DNA of 26,313 nucleotides. It comes from JAAEUB01 sp964550345. Lineage in GTDB: Bacteria > Pseudomonadota > Alphaproteobacteria > Rhodobacterales > Rhodobacteraceae. The stretch lies in assembly GCA_964550345.1 (NCBI GenBank), contig CAZJYZ010000048.1, forward strand, positions 1 through 26,313, in the 5' to 3' direction. Below the pieces are notes generated by a model. The model worked only from the letters and a program-made list of their open reading frames with translations. It was not told where the DNA came from and searched no databases. The position numbers and the translations under genes are program-made. Below, piece by piece: positions 6,838 to 15,191 of this stretch (positions are counted from its first letter, which is position 1; the number at the start of each line of letters is the position of its first letter).

Positions 6838-7371
6838 ATGGCGAAACGGTGGTATTCGGTGAGCGTTCTCTCGAACTACGAGAAAAAAATCGCCGAAGCG
6901 ATCAAGCTGGCTATTGTTGAAAAAGGTCTGGATGAGGACTTTGACGAAGTTCTGGTCCCCACCGAAGAGGTGATCGAGATTCGTCGCGGCAAGAAAGTCA
7001 CCGCCGAAAGACGCTTCATGCCCGGCTATGTGCTGGTGCATATGGAAATGTCCGACGAAGGCTATCACCTTGTTACCTCGATCAACCGGGTCACCGGGTT
7101 TCTTGGTCCACAAGGTCGTCCGATGCCGATGCGTGACGCTGAAGTGAATGCGATTCTCAATCGGGTTGAGGAAAATGCCGATCAGCCGCGCACACTTATC
7201 CACTTTGAAGTGGGCGAAAAAGTTTCTGTTACCGATGGTCCGTTCGAAGGTTTCGACGGCATGGTCGAAGGCGTGGACGACGAAAACCAACGCCTCAAGG
7301 TAACGGTTTCGATCTTTGGCCGGGCTACTCCGGTTGAACTGGAATACACGCAGGTCACCAAGCAAGGGTGA
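6838..7371 (+). CDS. nusG: Transcription termination/antitermination factor NusG
   Basis: This 177-residue protein has the two-domain NusG layout. An N-terminal NGN domain starts KRWYSVSVLSNYE and contains RRFMPGYVLVHMEM (59-72) and VTGFLG (85-90), which contacts the RNA polymerase clamp. A C-terminal KOW domain (about 124-175) contains GPFEGFDGMVEGVD, which binds Rho or S10. It suppresses pausing, couples transcription to translation and stimulates Rho. GAGG lies 10 bases before the ATG. It stands between secE and rplK in the conserved order, but is separated from each by about 165 bases holding RNA structure. Confidence 0.97.
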   Translation: MAKRWYSVSVLSNYEKKIAEAIKLAIVEKGLDEDFDEVLVPTEEVIEIRRGKKVTAERRFMPGYVLVHMEMSDEGYHLVTSINRVTGFLGPQGRPMPMRDAEVNAILNRVEENADQPRTLIHFEVGEKVSVTDGPFEGFDGMVEGVDDENQRLKVTVSIFGRATPVELEYTQVTKQG

Positions 7372-7393
7372 TCTGACGGCGGGGCAGCCTGCT

Positions 7394-7517
7394 GAAAGAA
7401 ATACCGGGAAACCGGTTTCATACGTGGAAGGCGAGGGCGCGCGTGTCCGGACCGTACCACGCTAACCAAGCCGCCGGATCGCGTTCCGGTGCATAGGGTG
7501 CGCCACGCAGGCGTACC
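7394..7517 (+). promoter_or_regulatory. Structured leader of the rplK-rplA mRNA (candidate L1 operator)
   Basis: Three stem-loops are visible in the 164 bases between nusG and rplK. The first (7403-7416) is ACCGG/CCGGT closed by a GAAA tetraloop, extended below by GAA/TTC with a bulge. The second (7472-7491) has seven pairs around TCGCGT. The third (7497-7504 with 7510-7517) is an 8-bp stem that ends four bases before the ribosome binding site AAAGGAG. In E. coli, L1 represses this operon by binding the rplK leader. The location fits, but I have not matched the L1 consensus. Confidence 0.5.
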
Positions 7518-7535
7518 GATGAAAGGAGAGGCCAC

Positions 7536-7961
7536 ATGGCCAAGAAGATCGCTGGCACGATGAAACTGCAGGTTCCTGCAGGTCAAGCCAACCCCTCACC
7601 GCCCGTCGGACCCGCACTGGGTCAGCGCGGCATCAACATCATGGAATTCTGCAAGGCGTTCAACGCCAAGACGCAGGAACTTGAGCAGGGTGCACCGTGC
7701 CCGACCATCATCACTTACTATCAGGACAAGTCCTTCACCATGGACATCAAGACGCCGCCTGCGTCTTATTTCCTGCGTAAAGCCGCCAAGCTGAAATCCG
7801 GTGCCAACCTTCCCGGTCGTGAAACTGTTGGTTCGGTGACCTCCAAGCAGCTACGCGAAATCGCTGAGGCCAAGATGGCTGACCTTAACGCCAACGATAT
7901 CGAAGCGGCGATGAAAATCATTCAGGGCTCTGCCCGTTCTATGGGCATCGAGGTGAAGTAA
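7536..7961 (+). CDS. rplK: 50S ribosomal protein L11
   Basis: This 141-residue protein is of normal L11 length, with the conserved N-terminal domain (MKLQVPAGQANPSPPVGPALGQRGINIMEFCKAFN in broken form: PAGQANPSPPVGPALGQ, then INIMEF) and the C-terminal rRNA-binding domain (TPPASYFLRKAAKLKSG, GSVTSKQLREIAEAKM). L11 forms the GTPase-associated stalk base on 23S rRNA and is needed for RelA activation and release factor function. The start is fixed by AAAGGAG 7 bases upstream. Its stop is one base from the rplA start, so the two genes are co-translated. Confidence 0.98.
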   Translation: MAKKIAGTMKLQVPAGQANPSPPVGPALGQRGINIMEFCKAFNAKTQELEQGAPCPTIITYYQDKSFTMDIKTPPASYFLRKAAKLKSGANLPGRETVGSVTSKQLREIAEAKMADLNANDIEAAMKIIQGSARSMGIEVK

Positions 7962-7962
7962 G

Positions 7963-8661
7963 ATGGCAAAACTAGGAAAACGTACCCGCGCCGCCCGCGA
8001 AGCATTCGACGGCAAGCAGAACCTTTCCGTTGAAGAGGCTGTGAGCCTGATCAAAGGCAATGCAAATGCCAAGTTCGACGAGACTGTTGAAATAGCGTTG
8101 TGTCTGGGTGTTGACCCGCGTCACGCTGACCAGATGGTGCGCGGCGTGATCGGTCTGCCAAACGGTACCGGTAAATCCGTGCGCGTTGCTGTCTTTGCCC
8201 GCGACGCCAAGGCCGAAGAAGCCAAGGCAGCAGGGGCCGACATTGTTGGCGCCGAAGACCTGATGGAAATTGTGCAGGGTGGCAAAATTGATTTTGACCG
8301 CTGCATTGCGACGCCGGACATGATGCCCGTCGTTGGTCGTCTGGGTAAAGTACTTGGCCCGCGCAACCTGATGCCGAACCCAAAAGTGGGCACGGTGACC
8401 ATGGATGTGGCGGACGCTGTGAAAGCTGCCAAAGGCGGCGAAGTACAGTTCAAGGCCGAAAAAGCCGGTGTTGTTCATGCGGGCGTCGGTAAAGCTTCAT
8501 TCGACGAAAAAATGCTGGTCGAAAACATTCGTGCCTTCGTGGACGCAGTACAAAAGGCCCGGCCAACCGGAGCCAAAGGTACTTACATGAAGAAAATCGC
8601 ACTGAGCTCGACTATGGGCCCCGGTGTGACGGTGAACGTGGATAACGCAACCGGTAACTGA
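7963..8661 (+). CDS. rplA: 50S ribosomal protein L1
   Basis: This 232-residue protein has the L1 hallmarks: an N-terminal MAKLGKRTRAAREAF, central GKVLGPRNLMPNPKVGTVT (domain II junction), and C-terminal KGTYMKKIALSSTMGPGV. L1 binds the mobile L1 stalk of 23S rRNA, helps release deacylated tRNA, and in enterobacteria represses its own operon. The start lies one base after the rplK stop; the AGGTGAAG near the end of rplK serves as ribosome binding site. A strong terminator follows, so rplKA is separate from rplJL here. Confidence 0.98.
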   Translation: MAKLGKRTRAAREAFDGKQNLSVEEAVSLIKGNANAKFDETVEIALCLGVDPRHADQMVRGVIGLPNGTGKSVRVAVFARDAKAEEAKAAGADIVGAEDLMEIVQGGKIDFDRCIATPDMMPVVGRLGKVLGPRNLMPNPKVGTVTMDVADAVKAAKGGEVQFKAEKAGVVHAGVGKASFDEKMLVENIRAFVDAVQKARPTGAKGTYMKKIALSSTMGPGVTVNVDNATGN

Positions 8662-8683
8662 TCCAATGATCGGTGAGAGACCT

Positions 8684-8711
8684 AAAAGGCGCCCCACGGG
8701 GCGCCTTTTTT
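8684..8711. terminator. Bidirectional terminator between rplA and the convergent gene
   Basis: An 8-bp GC-rich stem GGCGCCCC (8688-8695) with GGGGCGCC (8698-8705) is flanked by AAAA on the left and six T on the right. It therefore reads as an intrinsic terminator on both strands: for rplKA on + and for the gene ending at 8721 on -. Confidence 0.93.
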
Positions 8712-8720
8712 ATTGCCATG

Positions 8721-9311
8721 TCAGCGCTGGAAAGTAATGAAACGACGTATGTGTATCTGACCCTGTTCCGGTGCGGTAACATTCGTGATCAGGATGCCGG
8801 ACATCAGATCCGCCGAGATCACATGTAGGATTGCTTCGAAATTTGCGGGAGTTTCTGCCGTTCCGATGTCGCCGGAATAAGTGACTACTGGCAGCACATC
8901 GGTGCTGCAATTCGGGGCGTTTTCTCCGATGGCTTCGAAATCCATCATATCCTGCATGCCGGGGACATCCTGGTCCGGCAAGCCATAGTCGCCCAGGGTT
9001 TCCGGCGAGGCGACTGTGACTTCGAAGTTATCCGTGCCCTGCCCGCTGACAATCAGTATTCCGTCGGCAAAAGAGAACGTACCGGTACTTGGCTTTTCGG
9101 GCTGGACCGGGAAAGCGGTCTGGGTTGTTCCGTTCGAAACCAGCATGACGCCAGGCCCGGTCTGTACCTGCCATGCTCCGTCAAGGATCGGTAAAAGAAT
9201 GTCATCGTATTCATCAGGGGTCAGGTCACAACCGTCGAATGTGTGGTTTTCGGCGACCACAGGCGTCGCGATCATCAGGGAAATTCCTAAAAAGATAGCT
9301 CCAAACCGCAT
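8721..9311 (-). CDS. Secreted protein of unknown function
   Basis: This 196-residue protein has a clear signal peptide (MRFGAIFLGISLMIATPVVA, cleavage before ENHTFDGC). The mature part is acidic and beta-rich by composition, with two cysteines (Cys28, Cys135) that could form one periplasmic disulfide. I do not recognise a family. GAWQVQTGPG and FADGILIVSG suggest a small beta-sandwich or lipocalin-like strand pattern, but that is only an impression. The start at 9311 has GAGGAG 7 bases upstream; an out-of-frame ATG at 9315 is too close to it. The gene is inserted antisense between rplA and rplJ, where most relatives have only the rplJ leader. It shares the terminator at 8684-8711 with rplA. 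Confidence 0.8.
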   Translation of the reverse strand: MRFGAIFLGISLMIATPVVAENHTFDGCDLTPDEYDDILLPILDGAWQVQTGPGVMLVSNGTTQTAFPVQPEKPSTGTFSFADGILIVSGQGTDNFEVTVASPETLGDYGLPDQDVPGMQDMMDFEAIGENAPNCSTDVLPVVTYSGDIGTAETPANFEAILHVISADLMSGILITNVTAPEQGQIHIRRFITFQR

Positions 9312-9486
9312 CCATTTTCTCCTCGTTGCCGCAAGCCAAGCCTGAGTTATGGACTGAAAGTAAATTGCGTGAAACCCCCTTGGGTGAAGTCTTGGGGCAT
9401 CTGGCTTATATGTAGTTTTGTGGTACCCAGCGGCTGGATATCAAGTTTGGTCGCCAAGGCCTGTCTAAAGGATTTCAATTCTTCCC

Positions 9487-9750
9487 TTGCCCCAAGGTTA
9501 AAACCCCACTAAACCCGCCGTGCAACCAGCGTGCGATTCGTCGTGCGCTGTTTTGCGTTTCGTCCGAGACGGTGGGTGGTTGCCCGGAAACGTGTAGCCG
9601 TAAGTCCTGCCTGAGACGGGAAAGAACCAGATTTCTTTGGGCGCGAAGGCTCCCGGGGCGAATTGGACGGACCCGTAAGGACCCGATTGCCGGGGTCACC
9701 CGGTGAAATATGAGCCGGAGGGTCTGACCCTCCATAATTGGAGTGAAACT
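9487..9750 (+). promoter_or_regulatory. Leader region of the rplJL mRNA, likely L10(L12) autoregulatory element
   Basis: The 439 bases between the secreted-protein gene and rplJ hold no credible gene. A weak -35/-10 pair (TTGCCC at 9487, TAAACC at 9510, 17-base spacer) could start a leader of about 230 bases. Within it GGACCCG occurs twice (9669-9686 area), GACCC can pair with GGGTC, and a 7-bp hairpin GGAGGGT (9717-9723) / ACCCTCC (9727-9733) ends five bases before the ribosome binding site TGGAG. Bacterial rplJ leaders usually carry a kink-turn structure bound by L10-L12. Position and length fit, but I could not confirm the consensus. Confidence 0.5.
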
Positions 9751-10266
9751 GTGGATAGAGCACAAAAAGAGGCCGTAGTCGCTGAACTCGGTGAAATCTT
9801 TGAAAGCTCTGGCGTTGTAGTGGTTAGCCACTACGCTGGCCTTACAGTTGCTGAAATGCAGGACCTGCGCGCGAAAATGCGTGATGCGGGCGGGTTCGTG
9901 CGCGTTGCCAAGAACAAGCTCGCCAAAATCGCCCTCGAGGGGAAGCCGAACGCATCGATCGGTGACCTGCTTACAGGTATGACCGTACTCGCCTATTCCG
10001 AAGACCCCGTGGCAGCAGCCAAGGTGGTTCAGGACTACTCCAAGGACAACGAAAAGCTCGTGATCCTTGGGGGTGCAATGGGTGATACGGAACTGGATCC
10101 AGCTGGTGTGAAAGCCGTCGCTGCGATGCCGTCTCGTGAGGAGCTTATTGCTTCGATCGTGGGCTGCATTGGCGCGCCTGCTTCCAACATCGCCGGGGCC
10201 ATTGGCGCACCTGCTTCTAACATCGCGTCCATCTTGTCGACAATCGAAGACAAGGCGGCAGCTTAG
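9751..10266 (+). CDS. rplJ: 50S ribosomal protein L10
   Basis: This 171-residue protein starts with GTG (MDRAQKEAVVAELGEIFESS), matching the alphaproteobacterial L10 N-terminus as I recall it. An open frame extends back to 9703, but those 16 codons run through the leader hairpin and are not conserved. TGGAG at 9739-9743 supports the GTG. Landmarks are VVVVSHYAGLTVAEMQDLR and RVAKNKLAKIAL (the 23S rRNA-binding domain); the C-terminal helices that carry L7/L12 dimers include a duplicated IGAPASNIA. L10 anchors the L7/L12 stalk and represses its own operon. Co-transcribed with rplL, 69 bases downstream. Confidence 0.97.
   Translation: MDRAQKEAVVAELGEIFESSGVVVVSHYAGLTVAEMQDLRAKMRDAGGFVRVAKNKLAKIALEGKPNASIGDLLTGMTVLAYSEDPVAAAKVVQDYSKDNEKLVILGGAMGDTELDPAGVKAVAAMPSREELIASIVGCIGAPASNIAGAIGAPASNIASILSTIEDKAAA
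10168..10226 (+). repeat. Tandem duplication in the L10 C-terminal helix
   Basis: A 26-base block beginning ATTGGCGC at 10168 is repeated at 10201 with two differences, giving an 11-codon period. It encodes IGAPASNIA twice. Related alphaproteobacterial L10 proteins have the same doublet, so it is an established family feature extending the L7/L12-binding helix. Confidence 0.85.
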
Positions 10267-10335
10267 CAACTTATGGCCAGCGTGGGGGGAACCTTACACG
10301 TTGGAACACACCTATAAATGAACGGAAACAGTAAA

Positions 10336-10710
10336 ATGGCTGATCTGAAAAAACTGGCAGAAGAAATCGTTGGTCTGACGCTTCTCGAAGCCCAAGAACT
10401 GAAAACCATCCTCAAAGACGAGTATGGCATCGAGCCCGCCGCTGGCGGCGCAGTAATGGTTGCAGCAGGCGGCGACGCCGGCGGTGCCGCTGAAGAAGAA
10501 AAAACAGAATTCGACGTGGTCCTGAAAAACCACGGCGCTTCCAAGATCAACGTGATCAAGGAAGTACGCGGCATCACAGGTCTTGGCCTGAAAGAAGCCA
10601 AAGATCTGGTTGAAGCTGGCGGCAAGATCAAAGAAGGCGTGTCGAAAGACGAAGCCGAAGAGATCAAAGGCAAGCTGGAAGCAGCTGGCGCGGAAATCGA
10701 AGTCGCCTAA
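10336..10710 (+). CDS. rplL: 50S ribosomal protein L7/L12
   Basis: This 124-residue protein has an N-terminal dimerisation helix (MADLKKLAEEIVGLTLLEAQEL), an Ala/Gly-rich hinge (about 38-55), and a C-terminal domain (EFDVVLKNHGASKINVIK to the end) with the GLGLKEAKDLVE helix that binds elongation factors. It recruits and stimulates the translational GTPases. ATG at 10336 was chosen over the in-frame ATG at 10318 because it gives the conserved MADLKKLAEEIV start and has GGAAA upstream. Confidence 0.97.
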   Translation: MADLKKLAEEIVGLTLLEAQELKTILKDEYGIEPAAGGAVMVAAGGDAGGAAEEEKTEFDVVLKNHGASKINVIKEVRGITGLGLKEAKDLVEAGGKIKEGVSKDEAEEIKGKLEAAGAEIEVA

Positions 10711-10724
10711 GGGCGTTACAGGAG

Positions 10725-10936
10725 CCGGCTTCTTTTCAGAAACCGGACCGGGATTTTTTTGAAAATTCCGGCACACTCCGAAAGACGAATTGGCTGGATC
10801 CGGGAAAATCCCGGGTCCAGCCGAACCTTTCTTGGCAAAGGCCCCTGCGGGGGGCTTTTCCCAAGGTAAGGTTTGAAAGGTCGGGAGGAAGCCGGTGGGA
10901 CGGTTTTCACGAATTGGCCACGAACCAAACCGTCTC
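10725..10936 (+). promoter_or_regulatory. Run of five hairpins between rplL and rpoB (attenuation / RNA processing region)
   Basis: The 291-base gap contains: a hairpin CCGG-TTC/GAA-CCGG at 10725-10746 with one mismatch; CCGGGATTTT/AAAATTCCGG at 10748-10771; a 14-bp stem with an AAA loop at 10792-10822 (one T-G pair, no T tract); a longer imperfect stem at 10831-10865 whose inner part AAAGGCCCC/GGGGGCTTT is followed by TTTT C; and GACGGTTT/AAACCGTC at 10899-10934 around a 20-base loop. In E. coli this gap holds an attenuator and an RNase III site that set the ribosomal protein to polymerase ratio. The stem at 10831-10865 is the best attenuator candidate and that at 10792-10822 the best processing site. 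Confidence 0.6.
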
Positions 10937-11001
10937 GGACGAGGCATCATCGTAGCCCCAACGGTCGATGCTTCAGGTGAGAAATGAAAGGCACTAACCT
11001 T

Positions 11002-14000
11002 ATGGCGCAATCCTATCTTGGCCAAAAACGTTTACGCAAATATTACGGTAACATCCGCGAAATCCTTGAAATGCCGAACCTGATCGAGGTTCAGAAAAGC
11101 TCGTATGATCTGTTTCTGAATTCCGGCGATCAGCCCGATCCTTCCGATGGCGAAGGTATCATGGGCGTTTTCCAGTCGGTTTTCCCGATCAAGGATTTCA
11201 ACGAAACCGCGGTGCTGGAATTCGTAAAATACGAGCTTGAGCATCCGAAATATGACGTTGAAGAATGTCAACAGCGCGACATGACCTATTCCGCTCCGCT
11301 GAAGGTAACCTTGCGTCTGATCGTGTTTAACATTGACGAAGATACCGGCGCCAAATCGGTGCAGAACATCAAGGAACAAGATGTGTTCATGGGCGATATG
11401 CCTTTGATGACTCCAAACGGTACTTTTATTGTTAACGGCACCGAGCGTGTGATCGTAAGCCAGATGCACCGTTCGCCGGGCGTATTTTTTGACCATGACA
11501 AGGGCAAGAGCCATTCTTCGGGCAAACTGCTTTTCGCCTGCCGCATTATTCCCTATCGCGGTTCGTGGCTGGACTTTGAGTTTGACGCCAAGGACATCGT
11601 GCACGCGCGTATCGACCGGCGTCGTAAACTGCCAGTGACGACCCTGCTTTATGCGCTGGGTCTGGACCAGGAAGGCATCATGGATGCCTATTACGACACG
11701 GTTCAGTTCAAGCTGAAGAAGAACAAGGGCTGGGTGACCAAATTCTTCCCGGAACGTGTTGGTGGCACACGTCCGACGCTGGATGTTGTTGACGCGAAAT
11801 CCGGCAAGGTCATTGCCGAGGCTGGCAAAAAAATCACGCCGCGCGCGGTGAAAAAGCTGATGGAAGACGATGCCATCCAGAACGTGCTCGTGCCGCTGGA
11901 AAGTATTGTCGGGCGTTTCGTCGCCAAAGACATCATCAACGAAGAAACCGGCGCGATCTATGTGGAGGCTGGGGATGAGCTGACGCAGGAGCTGGATAAA
12001 GAAGGTGAAGTGATCGGCGGTACGCTGGTGGAACTTCTGGATGCGGGCATTACCGACATCCCTGTTCTGGATATCGACAACGTCAATGTCGGCCCTTACA
12101 TGCGCAACACGATGGCGGTTGATAAAAACATGGGCCGCGACACCGCGCTGATGGATATCTACCGTGTCATGCGCCCGGGCGAGCCGCCCACGGTTGATAC
12201 GGCCTCGGCGCTGTTTGATACCTTGTTCTTTGACAGCGAGCGTTATGACCTTTCGGCTGTTGGCCGGGTCAAGATGAACATGCGTCTGGCGCTGGATGCC
12301 GAAGATACGCAGCGCACATTGCGCCGCGAAGATATCGTCGCCTGTATCAAAGCGCTGGTTGAGTTGCGCGACGGCAAAGGCAATATCGACGACATCGACC
12401 ACCTTGGAAACCGCCGGGTGCGCTCGGTTGGTGAATTGATGGAAAATCAGTACCGCGTTGGCCTGTTGCGCATGGAGCGTGCCATCAAGGAACGCATGTC
12501 CAGCGTTGAGATCGACACGGTAATGCCGCAGGATCTGATCAACGCCAAACCGGCTGCTGCCGCAGTGCGTGAATTCTTTGGCTCCAGCCAGCTTTCACAA
12601 TTCATGGACCAGACCAACCCGCTTTCGGAAGTTACCCATAAGCGTCGCCTGTCAGCACTTGGGCCGGGCGGTCTGACCCGCGAACGTGCAGGCTTTGAAG
12701 TGCGCGATGTTCACCCGACCCATTACGGTCGTATGTGTCCGATTGAAACGCCGGAGGGGCCGAATATTGGTCTGATCAACTCGCTGGCAACCTTTGCCCG
12801 GGTGAACAAATACGGTTTCATCGAAACGCCCTACCGGACTGTGAAGAACGGTCAGGTGACGGACGAAGTCAATTACATGTCCGCGACCGAAGAAATGCGT
12901 CACACTGTGGCGCAGGCCAACGCGCATATTGATGCAGACGGCAAGTTTGAGAACGATCTGGTCTCAACCCGCCAGTCGGGCGAATACATGCTTAGCCCGC
13001 GTGAAAGTGTGGACCTGATCGACGTTAGCCCGAAACAGCTGGTATCCGTTGCGGCGTCGCTGATCCCGTTCCTTGAAAATGACGATGCTAACCGCGCCCT
13101 GATGGGGTCGAACATGCAACGTCAGGCGGTACCATTGCTGCAAGCAACCGCTCCGCTGGTTGGTACCGGGATTGAACATATCGTTGCGCAGGATAGTGGG
13201 GCCTCGATCATGGCAACACGCGGCGGTGTGGTCGACCAGGTGGACGCCACCCGTATCGTTGTGCGCGCAACCGAGGATCTGACCGTGGGTGACCCCGGTG
13301 TTGACATTTATCGTTTGCGCAAGTTCCAGCGTTCAAATCAAAACACCTGCATCAACCAGCGTCCGCTGGTGAAAGTGGGTGACAAGGTTGGCAAGAACGA
13401 AGTTATTGCCGACGGTCCATCTACCGATTTGGGTGAATTGGCTCTGGGTAAAAACGTGGTCGTCGCCTTCATGCCGTGGAACGGCTACAACTACGAGGAC
13501 TCGATCCTTATCAGTGAACGTGTTGCCCGTGATGACGTCTTTACCTCGATCCATATCGAGGAATTTGAAGTCGCGGCCCGTGACACCAAACTGGGACCGG
13601 AAGAGATTACCCGCGACATACCCAACGTTGGCGAGGAAGCCCTGCGCAACCTCGACGAAGCTGGCATCGTCTATATCGGTGCTGACGTTGAACCGGGCGA
13701 TATTCTGGTAGGCAAGATTACTCCGAAGGGTGAGAGCCCGATGACGCCGGAAGAAAAGCTTCTGCGCGCCATCTTCGGGGAAAAAGCCTCGGACGTGCGT
13801 GACACGTCGCTGCGGGTGAAACCGGGTGACTTTGGCACCGTGGTTGAGGTGCGTGTGTTTAACCGCCACGGCATCGAAAAAGACGAACGTGCACTGCAGA
13901 TCGAACGTGAAGAGGTTGAAACTCTCGCGCGTGACCGTGATGACGAGTTGCATATCCTTGAGCGCAACACCTATGCGCGTCTGAAGACAATGCTTTTGGG

Positions 14001-15138
14001 CAAGGTTGCGGTGAAAGGTCCGAAAGGCGTCAAAGCCAAGTCGGAAATCACCGAGGAATTACTTGAAACTCTGTCACGTGGTCAGTGGTTCCAGCTGGCG
14101 CTGGGCGAAGAAGAAGACGCCGCACAGGTCGAAGCCCTGCAAAGCCAGTTCGACGCACAAAAACGTGCGCTCGAGCATAGGTTTGAGGACAAGGTCGAGA
14201 AAGTTCGCCGTGGCGACGACCTGCCGCCGGGCGTTATGAAGATGGTCAAAGTGTTCGTGGCGGTGAAGCGCAAGCTGCAGCCGGGCGACAAAATGGCCGG
14301 GCGCCACGGCAACAAAGGTGTGATCTCCAAGGTTGTGCCGATGGAAGACATGCCATTCCTAGCCGATGGTACGCCGGTTGACTTCTGCCTTAATCCGCTG
14401 GGCGTTCCCAGCCGGATGAATGTCGGGCAGATCCTTGAGACGCATATGGGCTGGGCTGCTCGCGGTCTGGGGCTCAATATCGACGAAGCTCTGGGTGATT
14501 ACCGCCTTTCCGGCGATCTGACCCCGGTACGCGAAGCGATGAAGCTGGCCTATGGCGAAGACGTCTATGAGGACGGCATCAAGTCGATGGATGACGACAT
14601 GTTGCTGGAAGCAGCGGGTAATGTCACACACGGTGTGCCGATTGCGACACCGGTCTTTGACGGCGCCAAGGAAGAGGACGTGAACAACGCCCTGACCCGC
14701 GCTGGTTTTGACACATCCGGTCAGTCGATCCTGTTTGACGGCCGCACGGGTGAGCAGTTTGCCCGCCCCGTGACTGTTGGCGTCAAGTACCTGCTGAAGC
14801 TGCACCATCTTGTGGACGATAAAATCCACGCGCGTTCGACCGGGCCTTACAGCCTCGTTACCCAGCAGCCGCTGGGCGGTAAGGCGCAGTTCGGTGGTCA
14901 GCGCTTTGGTGAGATGGAGGTCTGGGCGCTGGAAGCTTACGGCGCTGCCTACACCTTGCAGGAAATGCTGACGGTGAAATCGGATGACGTTGCCGGACGG
15001 ACCAAGGTCTACGAAAGCATCGTCAAGGGCGAGGACAACTTTGAAGCCGGTGTGCCGGAAAGCTTCAACGTGCTTGTGAAAGAAGTCCGCGGCCTCGGCC
15101 TTAACATGGAACTCCTGGATACGGAGGGCGACGAGTAG
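11002..15138 (+). CDS. rpoB: RNA polymerase subunit beta
   Basis: This 1378-residue protein is of normal alphaproteobacterial length. ATG at 11002 gives the family start MAQSYLGQKRLRKYYGNIRE and has AAAGG 10 bases upstream; an in-frame ATG at 10984 would add six residues. The rifampicin pocket reads FFGSSQLSQFMDQTNPLSE at residues 525-543 followed by VTHKRRLSALGPGGL; Gln533, Asp536, His546 and Ser551 equal E. coli Q513, D516, H526 and S531, so the allele looks drug-sensitive. The C-terminal part includes GDKMAGRHGNKGVIS and GGKAQFGGQRFGEMEVWALEAYGAA, which line the catalytic site with beta-prime. The gene is 53 bases from rpoC, in one operon. Confidence 0.99.
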   Translation: MAQSYLGQKRLRKYYGNIREILEMPNLIEVQKSSYDLFLNSGDQPDPSDGEGIMGVFQSVFPIKDFNETAVLEFVKYELEHPKYDVEECQQRDMTYSAPLKVTLRLIVFNIDEDTGAKSVQNIKEQDVFMGDMPLMTPNGTFIVNGTERVIVSQMHRSPGVFFDHDKGKSHSSGKLLFACRIIPYRGSWLDFEFDAKDIVHARIDRRRKLPVTTLLYALGLDQEGIMDAYYDTVQFKLKKNKGWVTKFFPERVGGTRPTLDVVDAKSGKVIAEAGKKITPRAVKKLMEDDAIQNVLVPLESIVGRFVAKDIINEETGAIYVEAGDELTQELDKEGEVIGGTLVELLDAGITDIPVLDIDNVNVGPYMRNTMAVDKNMGRDTALMDIYRVMRPGEPPTVDTASALFDTLFFDSERYDLSAVGRVKMNMRLALDAEDTQRTLRREDIVACIKALVELRDGKGNIDDIDHLGNRRVRSVGELMENQYRVGLLRMERAIKERMSSVEIDTVMPQDLINAKPAAAAVREFFGSSQLSQFMDQTNPLSEVTHKRRLSALGPGGLTRERAGFEVRDVHPTHYGRMCPIETPEGPNIGLINSLATFARVNKYGFIETPYRTVKNGQVTDEVNYMSATEEMRHTVAQANAHIDADGKFENDLVSTRQSGEYMLSPRESVDLIDVSPKQLVSVAASLIPFLENDDANRALMGSNMQRQAVPLLQATAPLVGTGIEHIVAQDSGASIMATRGGVVDQVDATRIVVRATEDLTVGDPGVDIYRLRKFQRSNQNTCINQRPLVKVGDKVGKNEVIADGPSTDLGELALGKNVVVAFMPWNGYNYEDSILISERVARDDVFTSIHIEEFEVAARDTKLGPEEITRDIPNVGEEALRNLDEAGIVYIGADVEPGDILVGKITPKGESPMTPEEKLLRAIFGEKASDVRDTSLRVKPGDFGTVVEVRVFNRHGIEKDERALQIEREEVETLARDRDDELHILERNTYARLKTMLLGKVAVKGPKGVKAKSEITEELLETLSRGQWFQLALGEEEDAAQVEALQSQFDAQKRALEHRFEDKVEKVRRGDDLPPGVMKMVKVFVAVKRKLQPGDKMAGRHGNKGVISKVVPMEDMPFLADGTPVDFCLNPLGVPSRMNVGQILETHMGWAARGLGLNIDEALGDYRLSGDLTPVREAMKLAYGEDVYEDGIKSMDDDMLLEAAGNVTHGVPIATPVFDGAKEEDVNNALTRAGFDTSGQSILFDGRTGEQFARPVTVGVKYLLKLHHLVDDKIHARSTGPYSLVTQQPLGGKAQFGGQRFGEMEVWALEAYGAAYTLQEMLTVKSDDVAGRTKVYESIVKGEDNFEAGVPESFNVLVKEVRGLGLNMELLDTEGDE

Positions 15139-15191
15139 GGCGGGGTTACCCCCGCCACACCCACCCACCGACCAAATTTGAGGAATTCAAA

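Noticed and set aside
9703..9750. Upstream extension of rplJ to an ATG at 9703
   Set aside because: It runs through the leader hairpin at 9717-9733; the conserved L10 N-terminus begins at the GTG at 9751.
10748..10771. T7 run after CCGGGA as a terminator of rplL
   Set aside because: The T run forms part of a stem with the AAAA that follows and is not preceded by a compact GC stem of its own; the hairpin is listed as part of the structured gap instead.
11032..12402. 456-codon open frame on the - strand inside rpoB
   Set aside because: It is antisense to an unambiguous rpoB; composition is His/Phe/Val-rich as expected from reversed codons, and no domain is seen.
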